Origin: Blastomonas natatoria | Lineage (GTDB): Bacteria; Pseudomonadota; Alphaproteobacteria; Sphingomonadales; Sphingomonadaceae | DNA length: 64,000 nt | Reading direction: 5' to 3' | Assembly (NCBI RefSeq): GCF_003201955.1 | Contig: NZ_QJJM01000001.1 | Span: forward strand, 458,672-522,671 | Notes under the pieces: generated by a model | Databases searched by the model: none | Told to the model about the DNA's origin: nothing | What the model saw: the letters and a program-made list of their open reading frames with translations, nothing else | Translations under genes and position numbers: made by a program | In this document: positions 42,493 to 51,950 of the stretch, piece after piece | How positions within the stretch are numbered: position 1 is the first letter of the stretch | Layout: each line of letters opens with the position of its first letter

Positions 42493-43071
42493 ATGTCGCC
42501 TGGGTTGCGCTATGGATTGATGCTGGTTGCGGGCCTCGCGATCGGCACGGGGACTGCGGTCGCTCAACTGCGCCAGAGCTTTGCTGCGATGGGGATCGAG
42601 AACGGCCCCTGGCGCACCGGCGAGAAGGTGGGCACCGCCGATGCCAGCGTCGCTACCCGCGCTACCGTGGCGCTCCGGGGCCTGCTCGCCCTGCCAGAAC
42701 GCGAGGCGATCTATTTCAACGCTGCCGTTGACAGCCAGGGCCGCAAGCTTATCGGCAAATGCGCCTATCGCGTCAGCGGCGGTACGATCGATGCTCGCTG
42801 GTGGAGCCTGACGCTGTACGACAGCAAGGGCTATCTGATCCCCAATCCGGCGAGCGTTCATTCTGTCGGCAGCGCAGCGATCGCCCCCGATGAGGCAGCC
42901 AACTGGACAGTCGATGTCGCGGCCAAGCGCACTGGCGCGCACTGGATCGCGATGCCCGACGATCAACCGTTCGAGCTGACCCTGCGCGCCTATCATCCCT
43001 CGCGGCAATTGCGGGCGGAGCGTGGGCGCGCGCCGCTTCCCCGCATCGAACGCGGGGAGTGCCGCGCATGA
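42493..43071 (+). CDS. DUF1214 domain-containing protein
   Basis: A 192-residue protein with an N-terminal signal anchor (YGLMLVAGLAIGTGTAVAQ) and a DUF1214 domain: AIYFNAAVDSQGRKLIGKCAYRV, ARWWSLTLYDSKGYLIPNP and LRAYHPSRQLRAERGRAPLP. GGGAGAGGG lies shortly before the ATG. It overlaps the DUF1254 gene by 4 bases. In many bacteria the two domains occur in one polypeptide, so they probably act together in the periplasm; the function is unknown. Confidence 0.88.
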   Translation: MSPGLRYGLMLVAGLAIGTGTAVAQLRQSFAAMGIENGPWRTGEKVGTADASVATRATVALRGLLALPEREAIYFNAAVDSQGRKLIGKCAYRVSGGTIDARWWSLTLYDSKGYLIPNPASVHSVGSAAIAPDEAANWTVDVAAKRTGAHWIAMPDDQPFELTLRAYHPSRQLRAERGRAPLPRIERGECRA

Positions 43072-43592
43072 GCCGGTGGATCGGACCCATTGTCGTTGCG
43101 GTGATCGCCGCGCTCGCCGCCTGGTATGCCACGCTGGCCGCCACTCCGACGGTGATCATGGACCGTGCCTGGGAGCGGCTGGCCGAGCAGGCGGGCTATA
43201 ACAGGATGGCACACACGCCGCTGGTCACCGCCGATCACCAGACGATCGTGCGGCCGAGCCCGGATCTCGCCTATTCGATCTGCGCGTTCGACCTCAGCCA
43301 GTCGCCGCTCGAGGTCATGGCCAATCCGGTGCCCGATCATTACTGGTCGCTCACGGTGTTCGACAGCGTGACCGATGTTGCATTCGTTGAGAGTGATCGC
43401 GACACCAAGGGCGCGCCGATCCGCGTCGTGCTGGCGACGGCGGACCAGCAGGTGCCCAAGGGCGCGCGCAAGATCGTGATGCCCGATGCCAGGGGTGTCG
43501 CGCTGATCCGCGTGCTGCTGAAAAGCCGGGGCGAGATCGGCGCGGTCGATGCGTATCGCAAGCAGTCGTTCTGCCGTCCCCTCAAAGGCTGA
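43068..43592 (+). CDS. DUF1254 domain-containing protein
   Basis: A 174-residue protein with an N-terminal membrane anchor (WIGPIVVAVIAALAAWYATLA) and the DUF1254 core (MAHTPLVTADHQTIVRPSPDLAYSICAFDLS, YWSLTVFDSVTDVAFV). It starts in the ATGA overlap with the DUF1214 stop. The domain is short compared with fused DUF1254-DUF1214 proteins, consistent with a split version. Confidence 0.88.
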   Translation: MSRWIGPIVVAVIAALAAWYATLAATPTVIMDRAWERLAEQAGYNRMAHTPLVTADHQTIVRPSPDLAYSICAFDLSQSPLEVMANPVPDHYWSLTVFDSVTDVAFVESDRDTKGAPIRVVLATADQQVPKGARKIVMPDARGVALIRVLLKSRGEIGAVDAYRKQSFCRPLKG

Positions 43593-43595
43593 GCC

Positions 43596-43678
43596 GTCAT
43601 TCCCGCGAACGCGGGAATCCCCTTGTGCGCTGCCGTGAGCCAAGAAAGCGGGACCCCCGCCTTCGCGGGGGTGACGAC
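43596..43678. repeat. palindromic intergenic repeat (GTCATTCCCGCGAA arms)
   Basis: GTCATTCCCGCGAACGCGGG at 43596-43615 is itself a hairpin and pairs with CCCGCCTTCGCGGGGGTGAC near 43655-43675. Related to the element at 35722. Confidence 0.8.
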
Positions 43679-43829
43679 AGGCTGCAAGTCACTGACACGG
43701 ATGTCAGGAAAATCGCTGCACGCCCTAGACAAGCGCCACAGACCTCTTCATATCTCCATTTAACCGAACGATTAAACGAGGCGGCGAATCCCAACGCGGC
43801 CCGGATCGAACGCGCTAGAGGAGAGAGAC

Positions 43830-45044
43830 ATGGCAACCCGTCCTACCGCTGCCGAGCTGGCGGACTATGAGGCCCAGGCCGATGCCTGGTTCCGCGAGAA
43901 CACGCCCAAGGACCCCGGCTTCATGCTGCCGCTGACCTTCATGGAGGTGAGCACCGATCAGCAGTTCGAGTTCCTCTGCGCCTGGCAGCGCAAGGTGTAC
44001 GAGGCGGGCTATCTCGGCGCGAGCTGGCCGACCGAATATGGCGGCGGCGGGATGCATCCCGATTTCCAGCGCATCGCCACCAAGGTGATGAAGAAATATG
44101 ACGGCCCGATCATGCTCAACGCGATCGGCATCGGCTGGGCCGGTCCGCTGATCCTCGATATCGGCAGCGAGGAAGAGAAGAAGAAATATATCAAGGGGAT
44201 GCTGAGCGCAGAGGATATCTGGTGCCAGGGTTTCTCCGAGCCCGAAAATGGCTCCGACCTCGGCAACGCACAATTGAAGGCCGTCCGTGACGGCGATGAA
44301 TATGTGCTCAACGGCTCGAAGATCTGGACCTCGCTGGGCGACCGCGCGAAATACATGATCCTGCTCGCGCGCACCTCGAACGAGGGGCCGAACAAGTACG
44401 CGGGCCTCAGCTTCTTCCTCGCGCCGATGCATGCTCCAGGCATCGAGACGCGGCGGATCAAGAAGCTCACCGGCGAATATGGCTTCGTCCAGTGCTTCTT
44501 CACCGATGCGCGCATCCCCGCCGAGTGCCTGATGGGCAAGGAGGGCGACGGCTGGCAGATCGCGATGAAGACGCTCGAGTACGAGCGCGGCGCCAAGGTG
44601 AACCTCGCCGGCGGCTATTTCCTCAAGGAGCTCGACGCGATGGGCGTGGTCGAACTGGCGCGCCAGTCGCAGCGCGGCGGCAAGGCGCTGCTCGACGATC
44701 CGGTGATGAAGGACCGGATGATCGATTTCATGATCGACATTCAGGCGCTCAACCTCAACAACCAGCGCCGCCGCATGGGGCCGCTGGTGCAGGACCGCCC
44801 GATGGGCCTCGCGCTGATGAACAAGCTCGCGCGCACCGAGATGATCCGCGAACTGACCGAATTCTCGCTGTCCTTCCAAGGCACGCGCGGCGGCTATTAT
44901 GTCGACGATCCGTGCGCGGTCGACAATGGCTATTGGCACCGCAGCTACTTGAACAGTTTCTCCGCCACGATCGGCGGCGGCACGTCCGAAATCCAGCGCA
45001 ACATCGTCGCCGAGCATGTGCTTGGCCTGCCCAAAGGACGCTAA
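43830..45044 (+). CDS. acyl-CoA dehydrogenase, first of a pair
   Basis: A 404-residue FAD-dependent acyl-CoA dehydrogenase. Visible: WCQGFSEPENGSDLGNAQ (substrate/FAD loop), the KIWTSLGDRAKYMILLARTS strand, and SATIGGGTSEIQRNIVAEHVLGLP at the C-terminus. The position that holds the catalytic Glu in medium-chain enzymes (YEGT) reads GGGT, so the base, if present, is elsewhere, as in some other subfamilies. The next gene, 3 bases downstream, encodes a second, shorter dehydrogenase, suggesting a heteromeric enzyme. The crotonase follows, so this is a short beta-oxidation-like cassette of unknown substrate. GAGGAGAG precedes the ATG. Confidence 0.92.
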   Translation: MATRPTAAELADYEAQADAWFRENTPKDPGFMLPLTFMEVSTDQQFEFLCAWQRKVYEAGYLGASWPTEYGGGGMHPDFQRIATKVMKKYDGPIMLNAIGIGWAGPLILDIGSEEEKKKYIKGMLSAEDIWCQGFSEPENGSDLGNAQLKAVRDGDEYVLNGSKIWTSLGDRAKYMILLARTSNEGPNKYAGLSFFLAPMHAPGIETRRIKKLTGEYGFVQCFFTDARIPAECLMGKEGDGWQIAMKTLEYERGAKVNLAGGYFLKELDAMGVVELARQSQRGGKALLDDPVMKDRMIDFMIDIQALNLNNQRRRMGPLVQDRPMGLALMNKLARTEMIRELTEFSLSFQGTRGGYYVDDPCAVDNGYWHRSYLNSFSATIGGGTSEIQRNIVAEHVLGLPKGR

Positions 45045-45047
45045 GAG

Positions 45048-46193
45048 ATGGCTTTCAGCGAAGAAAATCTCGCCAATCATCTCGGCGGCCTGGGCTATAG
45101 CGAAGAGCAGATCGAGCTGATGGACGTCGCCACCAGCTTCTGCCGCGACAAGTCGCCGATCGACAAGGTGCGCAAGCTGATGGCGGACGAGCGCGGCTAT
45201 GACGCGCAAGTCTGGCAGGAGATTGCCGAACTGGGCTGGCTCGGCATCGCCATTCCCGAGGCACATGGCGGCGTCGGCCTGTCGATGGCCGAGGTTGCGC
45301 CCATCGCCGAGCAGATGGGGCGGCGGCTGCTGACCACGCCGTTTGCGACCTGCACCGTCGCGGCGCAGGCGCTGCTCGCGGCGGGCGATGAGGTGCAGTG
45401 CGGCGAATGGCTGCCGCGCATCGTCGCGGGCGAGATCGCGACGCTGGCGCTGTCCGAACCGCATGGCGACTGGACGCTCTCCCATGTCGAGGCGACTGCG
45501 AAGCCCAACGGAGATGGATATGCGCTCAGCGGTACCAAGCAGTTCGTCGCCTATGCCAAGGACGCGGCTTTGGTCATCGCGACGGTGAATGTCGATGGTG
45601 CTGTGCGGCTGGCGCTGATCGAGCAGTCGGCCATTCCCGATGGCGCATTGCGCCGCGAGATCATCGTCGACGAGACCCGGCGCACCTATGAGCTGACATT
45701 GGACGGGATCACCATCCCGGCCTCCGCGCTGCTCGATGCGGGCCGCTCGGCCACCGCCCTCGGCCAGATCGAGCTGGCGAGCGCGCTGCTCCAGGCGGCG
45801 GAAATGTGCGGCGGCACGCAAAGCGCGATCGACTACACGGTCGAATATCTGAAGACCCGCAAACAGTTCGGCAAGCTGATCGGCGAATATCAGGCGCTCA
45901 AGCACCCGATCACCAATGCCTATGTGGCCTATGAAAAGGCGCGTTCGCACATGCTCAGCGCCGCGCACAATTTCGGCCAGCAAGGCGTGGGCGAGATCGC
46001 GGTGCGCATGGCCAAGGCGAGCGCCGACAAGGCCTACAGCTTCGCCGCCGACCGCGCGGTGCAGTTCCATGGCGGCTTCGGCTTCACGCACGATTGCGAT
46101 GCCGGGCTCTACCGCCGCAGCGCCATCTGGCACGCCAGCCAGTTCGGCGACGCCGCCTGGCACCGGGCAAAGCTGGCCGATCTTTTGTTCTGA
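45048..46193 (+). CDS. acyl-CoA dehydrogenase, second of a pair
   Basis: A 381-residue acyl-CoA dehydrogenase-like protein with LGWLGIAIPEAHGGVGLSMAEVAPIAEQMGR, ALSEPHGDWTLSHVEA and FHGGFGFTHDCDAGLYRR. The usual C-terminal GGTxxIQR motif is missing; the protein ends soon after HRAKLADLLF. That profile fits the partner subunit of heterotetrameric acyl-CoA dehydrogenases known from sterol side-chain degradation. It starts 3 bases after the first dehydrogenase gene and the crotonase gene follows after 55 bases. Confidence 0.9.
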   Translation: MAFSEENLANHLGGLGYSEEQIELMDVATSFCRDKSPIDKVRKLMADERGYDAQVWQEIAELGWLGIAIPEAHGGVGLSMAEVAPIAEQMGRRLLTTPFATCTVAAQALLAAGDEVQCGEWLPRIVAGEIATLALSEPHGDWTLSHVEATAKPNGDGYALSGTKQFVAYAKDAALVIATVNVDGAVRLALIEQSAIPDGALRREIIVDETRRTYELTLDGITIPASALLDAGRSATALGQIELASALLQAAEMCGGTQSAIDYTVEYLKTRKQFGKLIGEYQALKHPITNAYVAYEKARSHMLSAAHNFGQQGVGEIAVRMAKASADKAYSFAADRAVQFHGGFGFTHDCDAGLYRRSAIWHASQFGDAAWHRAKLADLLF

Positions 46194-46248
46194 TGACCTC
46201 ACCCCAACCCCTCCGCTCAAGGGGAGGGGCTTTTCAGGGAGATTTTGC

Positions 46249-47007
46249 ATGTCCGAAGTTTTGACCCTCGCCGATGATGGCGTCCTCATCATCACCATCA
46301 ACCGGCCCGAGGCCAAGAATGCGGTCAACCGCGCGGTGGCCGAAGGCGTCGCTGCGGCGATGGAAGAACTGGACGCCAATGACGCGCTGCGGGTCGGCAT
46401 CATCAAGGGCGCGGGCGGAACCTTCTGCTCGGGCATGGACTTGAAGGCGTTCCTGACCGGCGAGCTGCCGATGGTGAAGGGCAAGGGCTTCGCCGGCTTT
46501 GTCGAATCCCCACCGAAGAAGCCGCTGATCGCTGCGGTCGATGGTTATGCGCTCGCGGGCGGCATGGAGGTCGCAATCACCTGCGACCTGCTCGTTGCCA
46601 ACAGTAAGGCGCAGTTCGGCATTCCCGAGACCAAGCGCGGTCTCGCGGCTGCGGCGGGCGGCCTGATGCGCCTGCCGCGCCAGATTCCGCCGCGCATCGC
46701 GATGGAATTGGCTCTGACCGGTGATTTCATCTCGGCCCAGCGCGGCTACGAGATCGGTTTCGTCAACCGCGTGGTCGAGACGCCCGCGATCGACGGCGCG
46801 CTCGAACTGGCGCACAAGATCAGCGCCAACGGTCCGCTCGCGGTGCGCGTCTCCAAGCAGGTGATCGTCGAATCGCGTGGCTGGAGCGATGCGGAAATGT
46901 GGGCAAAGCAGCAGGAAATCGTCGGCCCGGTGATGACCTCGCAGGACGCGCGCGAGGGCGCTGCGGCGTTCGCCCAGAAGCGCGCGCCGAACTGGACGGG
47001 GAAGTGA
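46249..47007 (+). CDS. enoyl-CoA hydratase/isomerase (crotonase) family protein
   Basis: The 252-residue protein has the crotonase fold: ILIITINRPEAKNAVNRAVAEG-type start, oxyanion-hole segments GTFCSGMDLKAF and DGYALAGGMEVAITCDLLVA, and FGIPETKRGLAAAAGGLMRLP with one candidate catalytic Glu. The Gln normally found in GGTQRLPR is replaced by Met. It probably hydrates or isomerises the enoyl-CoA made by the dehydrogenase pair upstream. AGGGAG lies about 8 bases before the ATG; a short CTCCCC-type hairpin (46207-46230) precedes it. Confidence 0.9.
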   Translation: MSEVLTLADDGVLIITINRPEAKNAVNRAVAEGVAAAMEELDANDALRVGIIKGAGGTFCSGMDLKAFLTGELPMVKGKGFAGFVESPPKKPLIAAVDGYALAGGMEVAITCDLLVANSKAQFGIPETKRGLAAAAGGLMRLPRQIPPRIAMELALTGDFISAQRGYEIGFVNRVVETPAIDGALELAHKISANGPLAVRVSKQVIVESRGWSDAEMWAKQQEIVGPVMTSQDAREGAAAFAQKRAPNWTGK

Positions 47008-47259
47008 TCCGGCATTGTTGGGACACTGCCTGAGGAAGAGGGTGACGAGTATCTCTATGTTTACGCGTTTTTGGGCGAGCCCAATGGCCTGAAATATGTC
47101 GCCGAACCGCCGATGCTCGACACACCAGCGCCGCTGGGCGTGCTCATGCCCGATCTGGCGCGCTCGCTCTGGTATGATGGCATCCCCGACCCGAAGGGTG
47201 GCCCCCCGGTGCGCGTGGAAATGCCGCGCGATATGTGGATGGGGGACTGTGCGGAATAG
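47008..47259 (+). pseudogene. possible gene remnant after the crotonase
   Basis: Immediately after the crotonase stop an open frame of 83 codons runs in protein-like composition (EEEGDEYLYVYAFLGEPNGLKYV, APLGVLMPDLARSLWYDGIP, VEMPRDMWMGDC) to a TAG at 47259, but lacks an ATG or GTG before codon 36. It looks like the C-terminal part of a gene whose start has been lost. A TTG at 47071 could give a 62-residue protein. No family recognised. Confidence 0.35.
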
Positions 47260-47265
47260 CGGACG

Positions 47266-47445
47266 TTACCAAGTCAGCGAGATAGTCGCCGCACTGACGA
47301 TAGAGGCGCAGAGCAACATTGCGATGCCATTCTTCTTTTCGGGTAGCCTGAGTCCCTCCCGCGCTATCAACTGCCAATAGGGTATCCATAGGGAGACGAG
47401 CAGGACCATTGAACAAAAGGCTGCGATGGCAATTGCGACCTGCAC
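47266..47445 (-). CDS. 59-residue two-helix membrane protein
   Basis: A minus-strand frame from a GTG at 47445 to TAA at 47266. It encodes two hydrophobic helices (VAIAIAAFCSMVLLVSLWIPY and NGIAMLLCASIVSAATISLTW) joined by a charged loop (REGLRLPEKK). GGAG lies 8 bases before the GTG. The combination of ribosome binding site and membrane-like pattern supports a real small gene, but no family is recognised. Confidence 0.5.
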   Translation of the reverse strand: MQVAIAIAAFCSMVLLVSLWIPYWQLIAREGLRLPEKKNGIAMLLCASIVSAATISLTW

Positions 47446-47499
47446 TGTACTGGCTCCAAATGCGATTATTGGACAGCCGGATTATCTTTGAAATTCTCG

Positions 47500-47640
47500 T
47501 ATCTACAAGCCCTGAATTGGGCGCTCTGGCTCACGCCCCTTCGGTTTCTGGTGCGTGATGGATCCAGAAACAAATTCAGGATTACGGGCAATAGTTTGAA
47601 CCTTTAGCGCACTCTCCCCTCCCGTTTGCGGGAGGAAAGA
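47500..47640. repeat. degraded palindromic repeats upstream of typA
   Basis: ATCCAGAAACAAATTCAGGAT near 47561 with CCTGAATTGGGC near 47509 is a worn relative of the glyQ-glyS repeat, and CTCTCCCCTCCC/GGGAGGAAAGAGG (about 47611-47640) is a small CTCCCC-type hairpin. Nothing else is seen between 47446 and the typA start at 47791. Confidence 0.5.
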
Positions 47641-47790
47641 GGGGTTGCGGCTTCCCGATGAGCCCTCCACCCCACCAGCCCCGCCGCTATCTGTTGCGCT
47701 GCAGCAGACCTTCGGCTATGGGCGCGCCAGCAACAGGCGTGCCGGTGGACGGCGTGTCCGCGACCATCCCCCTGATACAGGCTCCATTTC

Positions 47791-49623
47791 ATGTCCCTTC
47801 GCAATATCGCCATCATCGCGCACGTCGATCATGGCAAGACCACCCTTGTCGACCAGCTGTTCCGCCAGTCCGGCACCTTCCGCGATAACCAGCGCGTCGA
47901 AGAGCGCGCGATGGATTCGAACGACCTGGAAAAGGAACGCGGCATCACGATCCTGGCCAAGTGCACCTCGATCGAATGGGACAATGCCGGCGAGAAGACG
48001 CGGATCAACATCGTCGACACCCCGGGCCACGCCGATTTCGGTGGCGAGGTGGAGCGCATCCTCTCGATGGTCGATGGCGTGATCCTGCTGGTCGATGCTG
48101 CTGAGGGCGCGATGCCGCAGACCAAGTTCGTCACCGGCAAGGCGCTCGCGCTCGGCCTGAAGCCGATCGTCGTCGTCAACAAGATCGACCGTCCCGATGG
48201 CCGCCCGCAGGAAGTGCTGGACGAGGTGTTCGACCTGTTCGTGTCGCTCGACGCCAATGACGAGCAACTCGACTTCCCCGTGCTCTTCGCTTCGGGCCGC
48301 AACGGCTATTGCGGTGACAGCCCGGAAGTCCGCGAAGGAACGCTGCAGCCGCTGTTCGAGAAGATCGTCGGCCATGTGCCCGCGCCCAGCGCCGATCCCG
48401 ACGGTCCGTTCAAGTTCCTGGTCACGCTGCTCGACCGCGACAATTTCCTCGGCCGCATCCTCACCGGCCTGGTCGCCAGCGGCACGGTGAAGACCAACCA
48501 GCAGATCCACGCGCTCGACCCCGATGGCAACATCGTCGAAGCGGGCCGCGCCTCGAAGATCATGGCGTTCCGCGGGCTGGAGCGCGTTCCGGTGGAGCAG
48601 GCGAACGCGGGCGACATCATCTCGATCGCCGGCCTCACCACCGCAACCGTCGCCAACACCATCTGCGACACGTCCGTCACCGAGCCGCTGCACGCGCAGC
48701 CGATCGATCCGCCGACCCTGTCGATGCGCTTTGCGGTGAACGACAGCCCGTTTGCGGGCCGCGAGGGTACCAAGGTAACCAGCCGCATGATCCGCGACCG
48801 CCTGATGCGCGAAGCCGAATCGAACGTCGCGATCAAGATCACCGAATCGGCCGACAAGGACAGCTTCGAGGTTGCCGGGCGCGGCGAATTGCAGCTCGGC
48901 GTGCTGATCGAGACGATGCGCCGCGAAGGCTTCGAGCTCGGCATCTCGCGTCCGCGCGTGCTGTTCGGCGAGGACGAGAACGGCAACCGTACCGAGCCTT
49001 ATGAAACCGTCGTCATCGACGTGGACGACGAGCATTCTGGCACGGTCGTCGAGAAGATGGCGCTGCGCAAGGCCGAGATGACCGACATGCGCCCCTCGGG
49101 CGGCGGCAAGACCCGCATCACCTTCAGCGCGCCCTCGCGCGGGCTGATCGGCTATCATGGCGAATTCCTGTCCGACACGCGCGGCACCGGCATCATGAAC
49201 CGCCTGTTCGAGAAATACGGACCGTACAAGGGCGCGATCGCGGGCCGTCCGGTCGGCGTGCTGATCTCCAACGGCACCGGCGACACGGTGGGCTATGCGC
49301 TCAACGCGCTGGAAGATCGCGGCAGCCTGTTCATCGGATCTGGCGTGCCCGTCTATGAGGGCATGATCATCGGCGAGAATGCCAAGCCCGAAGACCTCGA
49401 GGTCAACCCGATGAAGTCGAAGCAGCTGACGAATTTCCGTTCGACCGGCAAGGACGACGCCATCCGCCTGACCCCGCCGCGCCTGATGAGCCTGGAACAG
49501 GCCATCGCCTATATCGACGACGACGAAATGGTCGAGGTAACGCCCAAGACCATCCGCCTGCGCAAGCGCTTCCTTGACCCCAACGAGCGCAAGAAGCAGA
49601 GCCGGAAGAAGGAAGCGGCATAA
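47791..49623 (+). CDS. typA: translational GTPase TypA/BipA
   Basis: The 610-residue ribosome-associated GTPase has the full set of G motifs: [10 protein letters not shown] (G1), [11 protein letters not shown] (G2), [14 protein letters not shown] (G3) and [10 protein letters not shown] (G4), then domains II, III, V and the BipA-specific C-terminal domain ([46 protein letters not shown]). It assists large-subunit assembly and growth under stress or low temperature. A strong terminator follows. No strong ribosome binding site precedes the ATG. Confidence 0.97.
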   Translation: MSLRNIAIIAHVDHGKTTLVDQLFRQSGTFRDNQRVEERAMDSNDLEKERGITILAKCTSIEWDNAGEKTRINIVDTPGHADFGGEVERILSMVDGVILLVDAAEGAMPQTKFVTGKALALGLKPIVVVNKIDRPDGRPQEVLDEVFDLFVSLDANDEQLDFPVLFASGRNGYCGDSPEVREGTLQPLFEKIVGHVPAPSADPDGPFKFLVTLLDRDNFLGRILTGLVASGTVKTNQQIHALDPDGNIVEAGRASKIMAFRGLERVPVEQANAGDIISIAGLTTATVANTICDTSVTEPLHAQPIDPPTLSMRFAVNDSPFAGREGTKVTSRMIRDRLMREAESNVAIKITESADKDSFEVAGRGELQLGVLIETMRREGFELGISRPRVLFGEDENGNRTEPYETVVIDVDDEHSGTVVEKMALRKAEMTDMRPSGGGKTRITFSAPSRGLIGYHGEFLSDTRGTGIMNRLFEKYGPYKGAIAGRPVGVLISNGTGDTVGYALNALEDRGSLFIGSGVPVYEGMIIGENAKPEDLEVNPMKSKQLTNFRSTGKDDAIRLTPPRLMSLEQAIAYIDDDEMVEVTPKTIRLRKRFLDPNERKKQSRKKEAA

Positions 49624-49648
49624 GTCACGCCTTCAGCAGAATATCGAA

Positions 49649-49681
49649 AGGGCCGGTGCAGCGATGCGCCGGCCTTTTTTT
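49649..49681 (+). terminator. intrinsic terminator after typA
   Basis: GGCCGGTGCA (49651-49660) pairs with TGCGCCGGCC (49665-49674) around a GCGA loop, followed by seven T residues. A textbook Rho-independent terminator. Confidence 0.95.
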
Positions 49682-49874
49682 GGCCCTGCGGTGATGATGA
49701 AGAGATGAAAAGAACAGAATTGGTGGATCGTTACACAAGCCTGTCATGATCCGGCGACATGTAGAAATCTGCCAGATTCAAAGAACTTGAACCGAACTTG
49801 CTTTCGCATTGCAATCGGGGTTGCTTCCGGCGCAGATAAGCGAAGCATGTCTATCGGATGCCTCAGGGGGGTGC

Positions 49875-51824
49875 ATGACGGGGAGATTAGCGCGAGCCGG
49901 ATTGGCAATTGCTGCCGGACTGATGGCGAGTGCCGGGGGTGCGCAGGACGGTACCGTAATCGCCTCGGCGGAAACAAGCCAGGTGCCCTATGACGCTGCG
50001 GTCTTTGCCAGGTCCCCGCTGCTGCAATCGCCCAAGCTGTCGCCGGATGGTCAGCGCCTGCTGTTCTCGACGCGCAGAGATGGCAAGCTGTTCATCGTGT
50101 TCCGTTCACTGACCGACCCCGAGCTCAAGCCGGTGCTGGTGCCGGAGAAAATGGATCTCAACTGGTACCGCTGGGCTGGCAACAACCGCATTCTGATCAG
50201 CGTGTCGCAGACGGTTCCGTGGTTCGGGGACGAAGCCCGCAAGTCCGTGCTGATGGCTGTCGATACAGCCACGATGAAGATCAATTTCATCGGTCATGCC
50301 ACGCAGGGGCTGGAGGGGGACGATCTGCTCTATGTCGACCCCAGCGGGGACTGGGCGTTGTTGTCGCTCCAGGAAACGGCTTACGACTATCCCGCCGTGT
50401 TCAAGGTGCGCTTCGACACGGGCAGGCTGTCCCAAGTCCAGGTCCCGATTGACAATATCTGGGAATGGTATGCCGATAACAGCGGCGTTGTCCGGATTGG
50501 TATCAGCTATGGATCGCAAAAGTGGACGCTGCATTATCGCGAGGTCGAAAAGGGAAAATGGAAAAAGCTGGTCAGCGCCAATTATGACGACGAAAGCTCG
50601 GCCGGATTAATCGAAGCCCTCCGGGTGATCAGCGGCACGGACAAGGGCTATGTACTGGCTGCGCCCCGCAACGGCAAATATGCCCTGCACAAATATGATT
50701 TCGCCACACAAACGATCGGCGACCGCGTGTTCGGCCTCGATCAATACGATATCGATGATTTCGACCTGAATGCGGACGGCACCCCTGCAGCGGTCTATTA
50801 CACCGACGATCGCCCGCGCGTGCGCTGGTTTGACCCCGCACAGCAGGCGCTGCAGGATGATGTCGAAAAAGCTCTTGGGTCGAAGCACGGCACGCTGGTC
50901 TCCAGCAGCCGCGATGGCCGGATCAAGCTATACCATGTCGGCGCATCGAACGATCCGGGGAGCTATTACGCCTTTCAGGAGGCCACTGGCTCCATGTCGT
51001 TGCTGTTTCGGATCAACGGCGATCTGCAGCCCGGCAGGCTGAGCCCGAGCAGTTATGTCAATTACAAGTCGCGCGACGGGTTGTCGATCTACGGCAATCT
51101 GACCTTGCCCAGAGGCGTGGCGCCCAGGGGACTGCCGCTCATCATCCTGCCGCATGGCGGCCCTTACGGCATTCGCGATGTTCTGGGATATGATCCTGAG
51201 GTGCAATTTCTGGCCAGTCGTGGCTACGCCGTTTTCCAGCCCAATTACCGGGGATCGGGGGGATATGGAGACGCCCATGTGAAAGCGGGGGAAGGCGCCA
51301 TAGGGCGCCAGATGCAAGACGACCTCGACGATGGCATGGACTGGCTGGTCAGGGAAGGCATTGTGGATGCTGGCCGTGTCTGTGTGGTGGGTTCATCCTA
51401 TGGGGGTTATGCCGCGTTGTGGGCAGTCACGCGCAATCCCGAACGCTATCGTTGCGCAGCCAGTTTTGCCGGGGTGACGGACTGGAAGCTCATGCTGAAA
51501 TATGACGCCAAGTTTCTCAGCCGCACGGGGCTGCGCAGGTTTCGCAACAAGGTGCAGGGTGACGAGTCCTTCGACCTCGATACCGTGTCGCCATTTGCAC
51601 AGGTTCAAAGGCTGACACGCCCTGTGCTGGTGGCTCAGGGTGAGGACGATACCGTCGTGCCAGCCAAGCAGGCAAAAGCCTATGTCGCTGCGCTCAAGGC
51701 CCATGGCAAAGCGCACGAATATGCGAGCTATCGCGACGAGGGCCACGGGCTGGACGATCCCGCCAATCTCACCGACTGGCTGCGCCGGCTGGAAGCCTTT
51801 CTTGCGGAGCACAACCCGGCCTAG
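49875..51824 (+). CDS. secreted S9 family peptidase (second copy)
   Basis: A 649-residue protein with signal peptide (MTGRLARAGLAIAAGLMASAGGAQ), a beta-propeller-like middle (about 40-390) and an alpha/beta-hydrolase domain: PHGGPYGIRD, Ser508 in GSSYGGYAA, Asp592 in GEDDTVVP and His624 in DEGHGLD. The triad is complete. It differs substantially from the S9 peptidase at 13808, so it is not a recent duplicate. AGGGGGG precedes the ATG; an upstream start at 49809 would break the signal peptide. Codon use is somewhat less GC-biased than neighbours. Confidence 0.9.
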   Translation: MTGRLARAGLAIAAGLMASAGGAQDGTVIASAETSQVPYDAAVFARSPLLQSPKLSPDGQRLLFSTRRDGKLFIVFRSLTDPELKPVLVPEKMDLNWYRWAGNNRILISVSQTVPWFGDEARKSVLMAVDTATMKINFIGHATQGLEGDDLLYVDPSGDWALLSLQETAYDYPAVFKVRFDTGRLSQVQVPIDNIWEWYADNSGVVRIGISYGSQKWTLHYREVEKGKWKKLVSANYDDESSAGLIEALRVISGTDKGYVLAAPRNGKYALHKYDFATQTIGDRVFGLDQYDIDDFDLNADGTPAAVYYTDDRPRVRWFDPAQQALQDDVEKALGSKHGTLVSSSRDGRIKLYHVGASNDPGSYYAFQEATGSMSLLFRINGDLQPGRLSPSSYVNYKSRDGLSIYGNLTLPRGVAPRGLPLIILPHGGPYGIRDVLGYDPEVQFLASRGYAVFQPNYRGSGGYGDAHVKAGEGAIGRQMQDDLDDGMDWLVREGIVDAGRVCVVGSSYGGYAALWAVTRNPERYRCAASFAGVTDWKLMLKYDAKFLSRTGLRRFRNKVQGDESFDLDTVSPFAQVQRLTRPVLVAQGEDDTVVPAKQAKAYVAALKAHGKAHEYASYRDEGHGLDDPANLTDWLRRLEAFLAEHNPA

Positions 51825-51911
51825 AGCGTTTTCACATTGCGCGAAAACGCTCTTGTTTTCTGATGCCGCATTTTCCCAGCCGTTGACCGTAAGCGGTCAA
51901 CTTGAAAATGC
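51824..51911. terminator. two hairpins between convergent peptidase and glutamate dehydrogenase genes
   Basis: GAGCGTTTTC (51824-51833) pairs perfectly with GAAAACGCTC (51843-51852), followed by TTGTTTTC. A second nested hairpin pairs GCATTTTC (51868-51875) with GAAAATGC (51904-51911) and GTTGACCG with CGGTCAAC inside it. Likely bidirectional termination. Confidence 0.85.
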
Positions 51912-51950
51912 TCCAGCTTGGCGACCGGGGCCGGCGCACGCAGACTCGTT

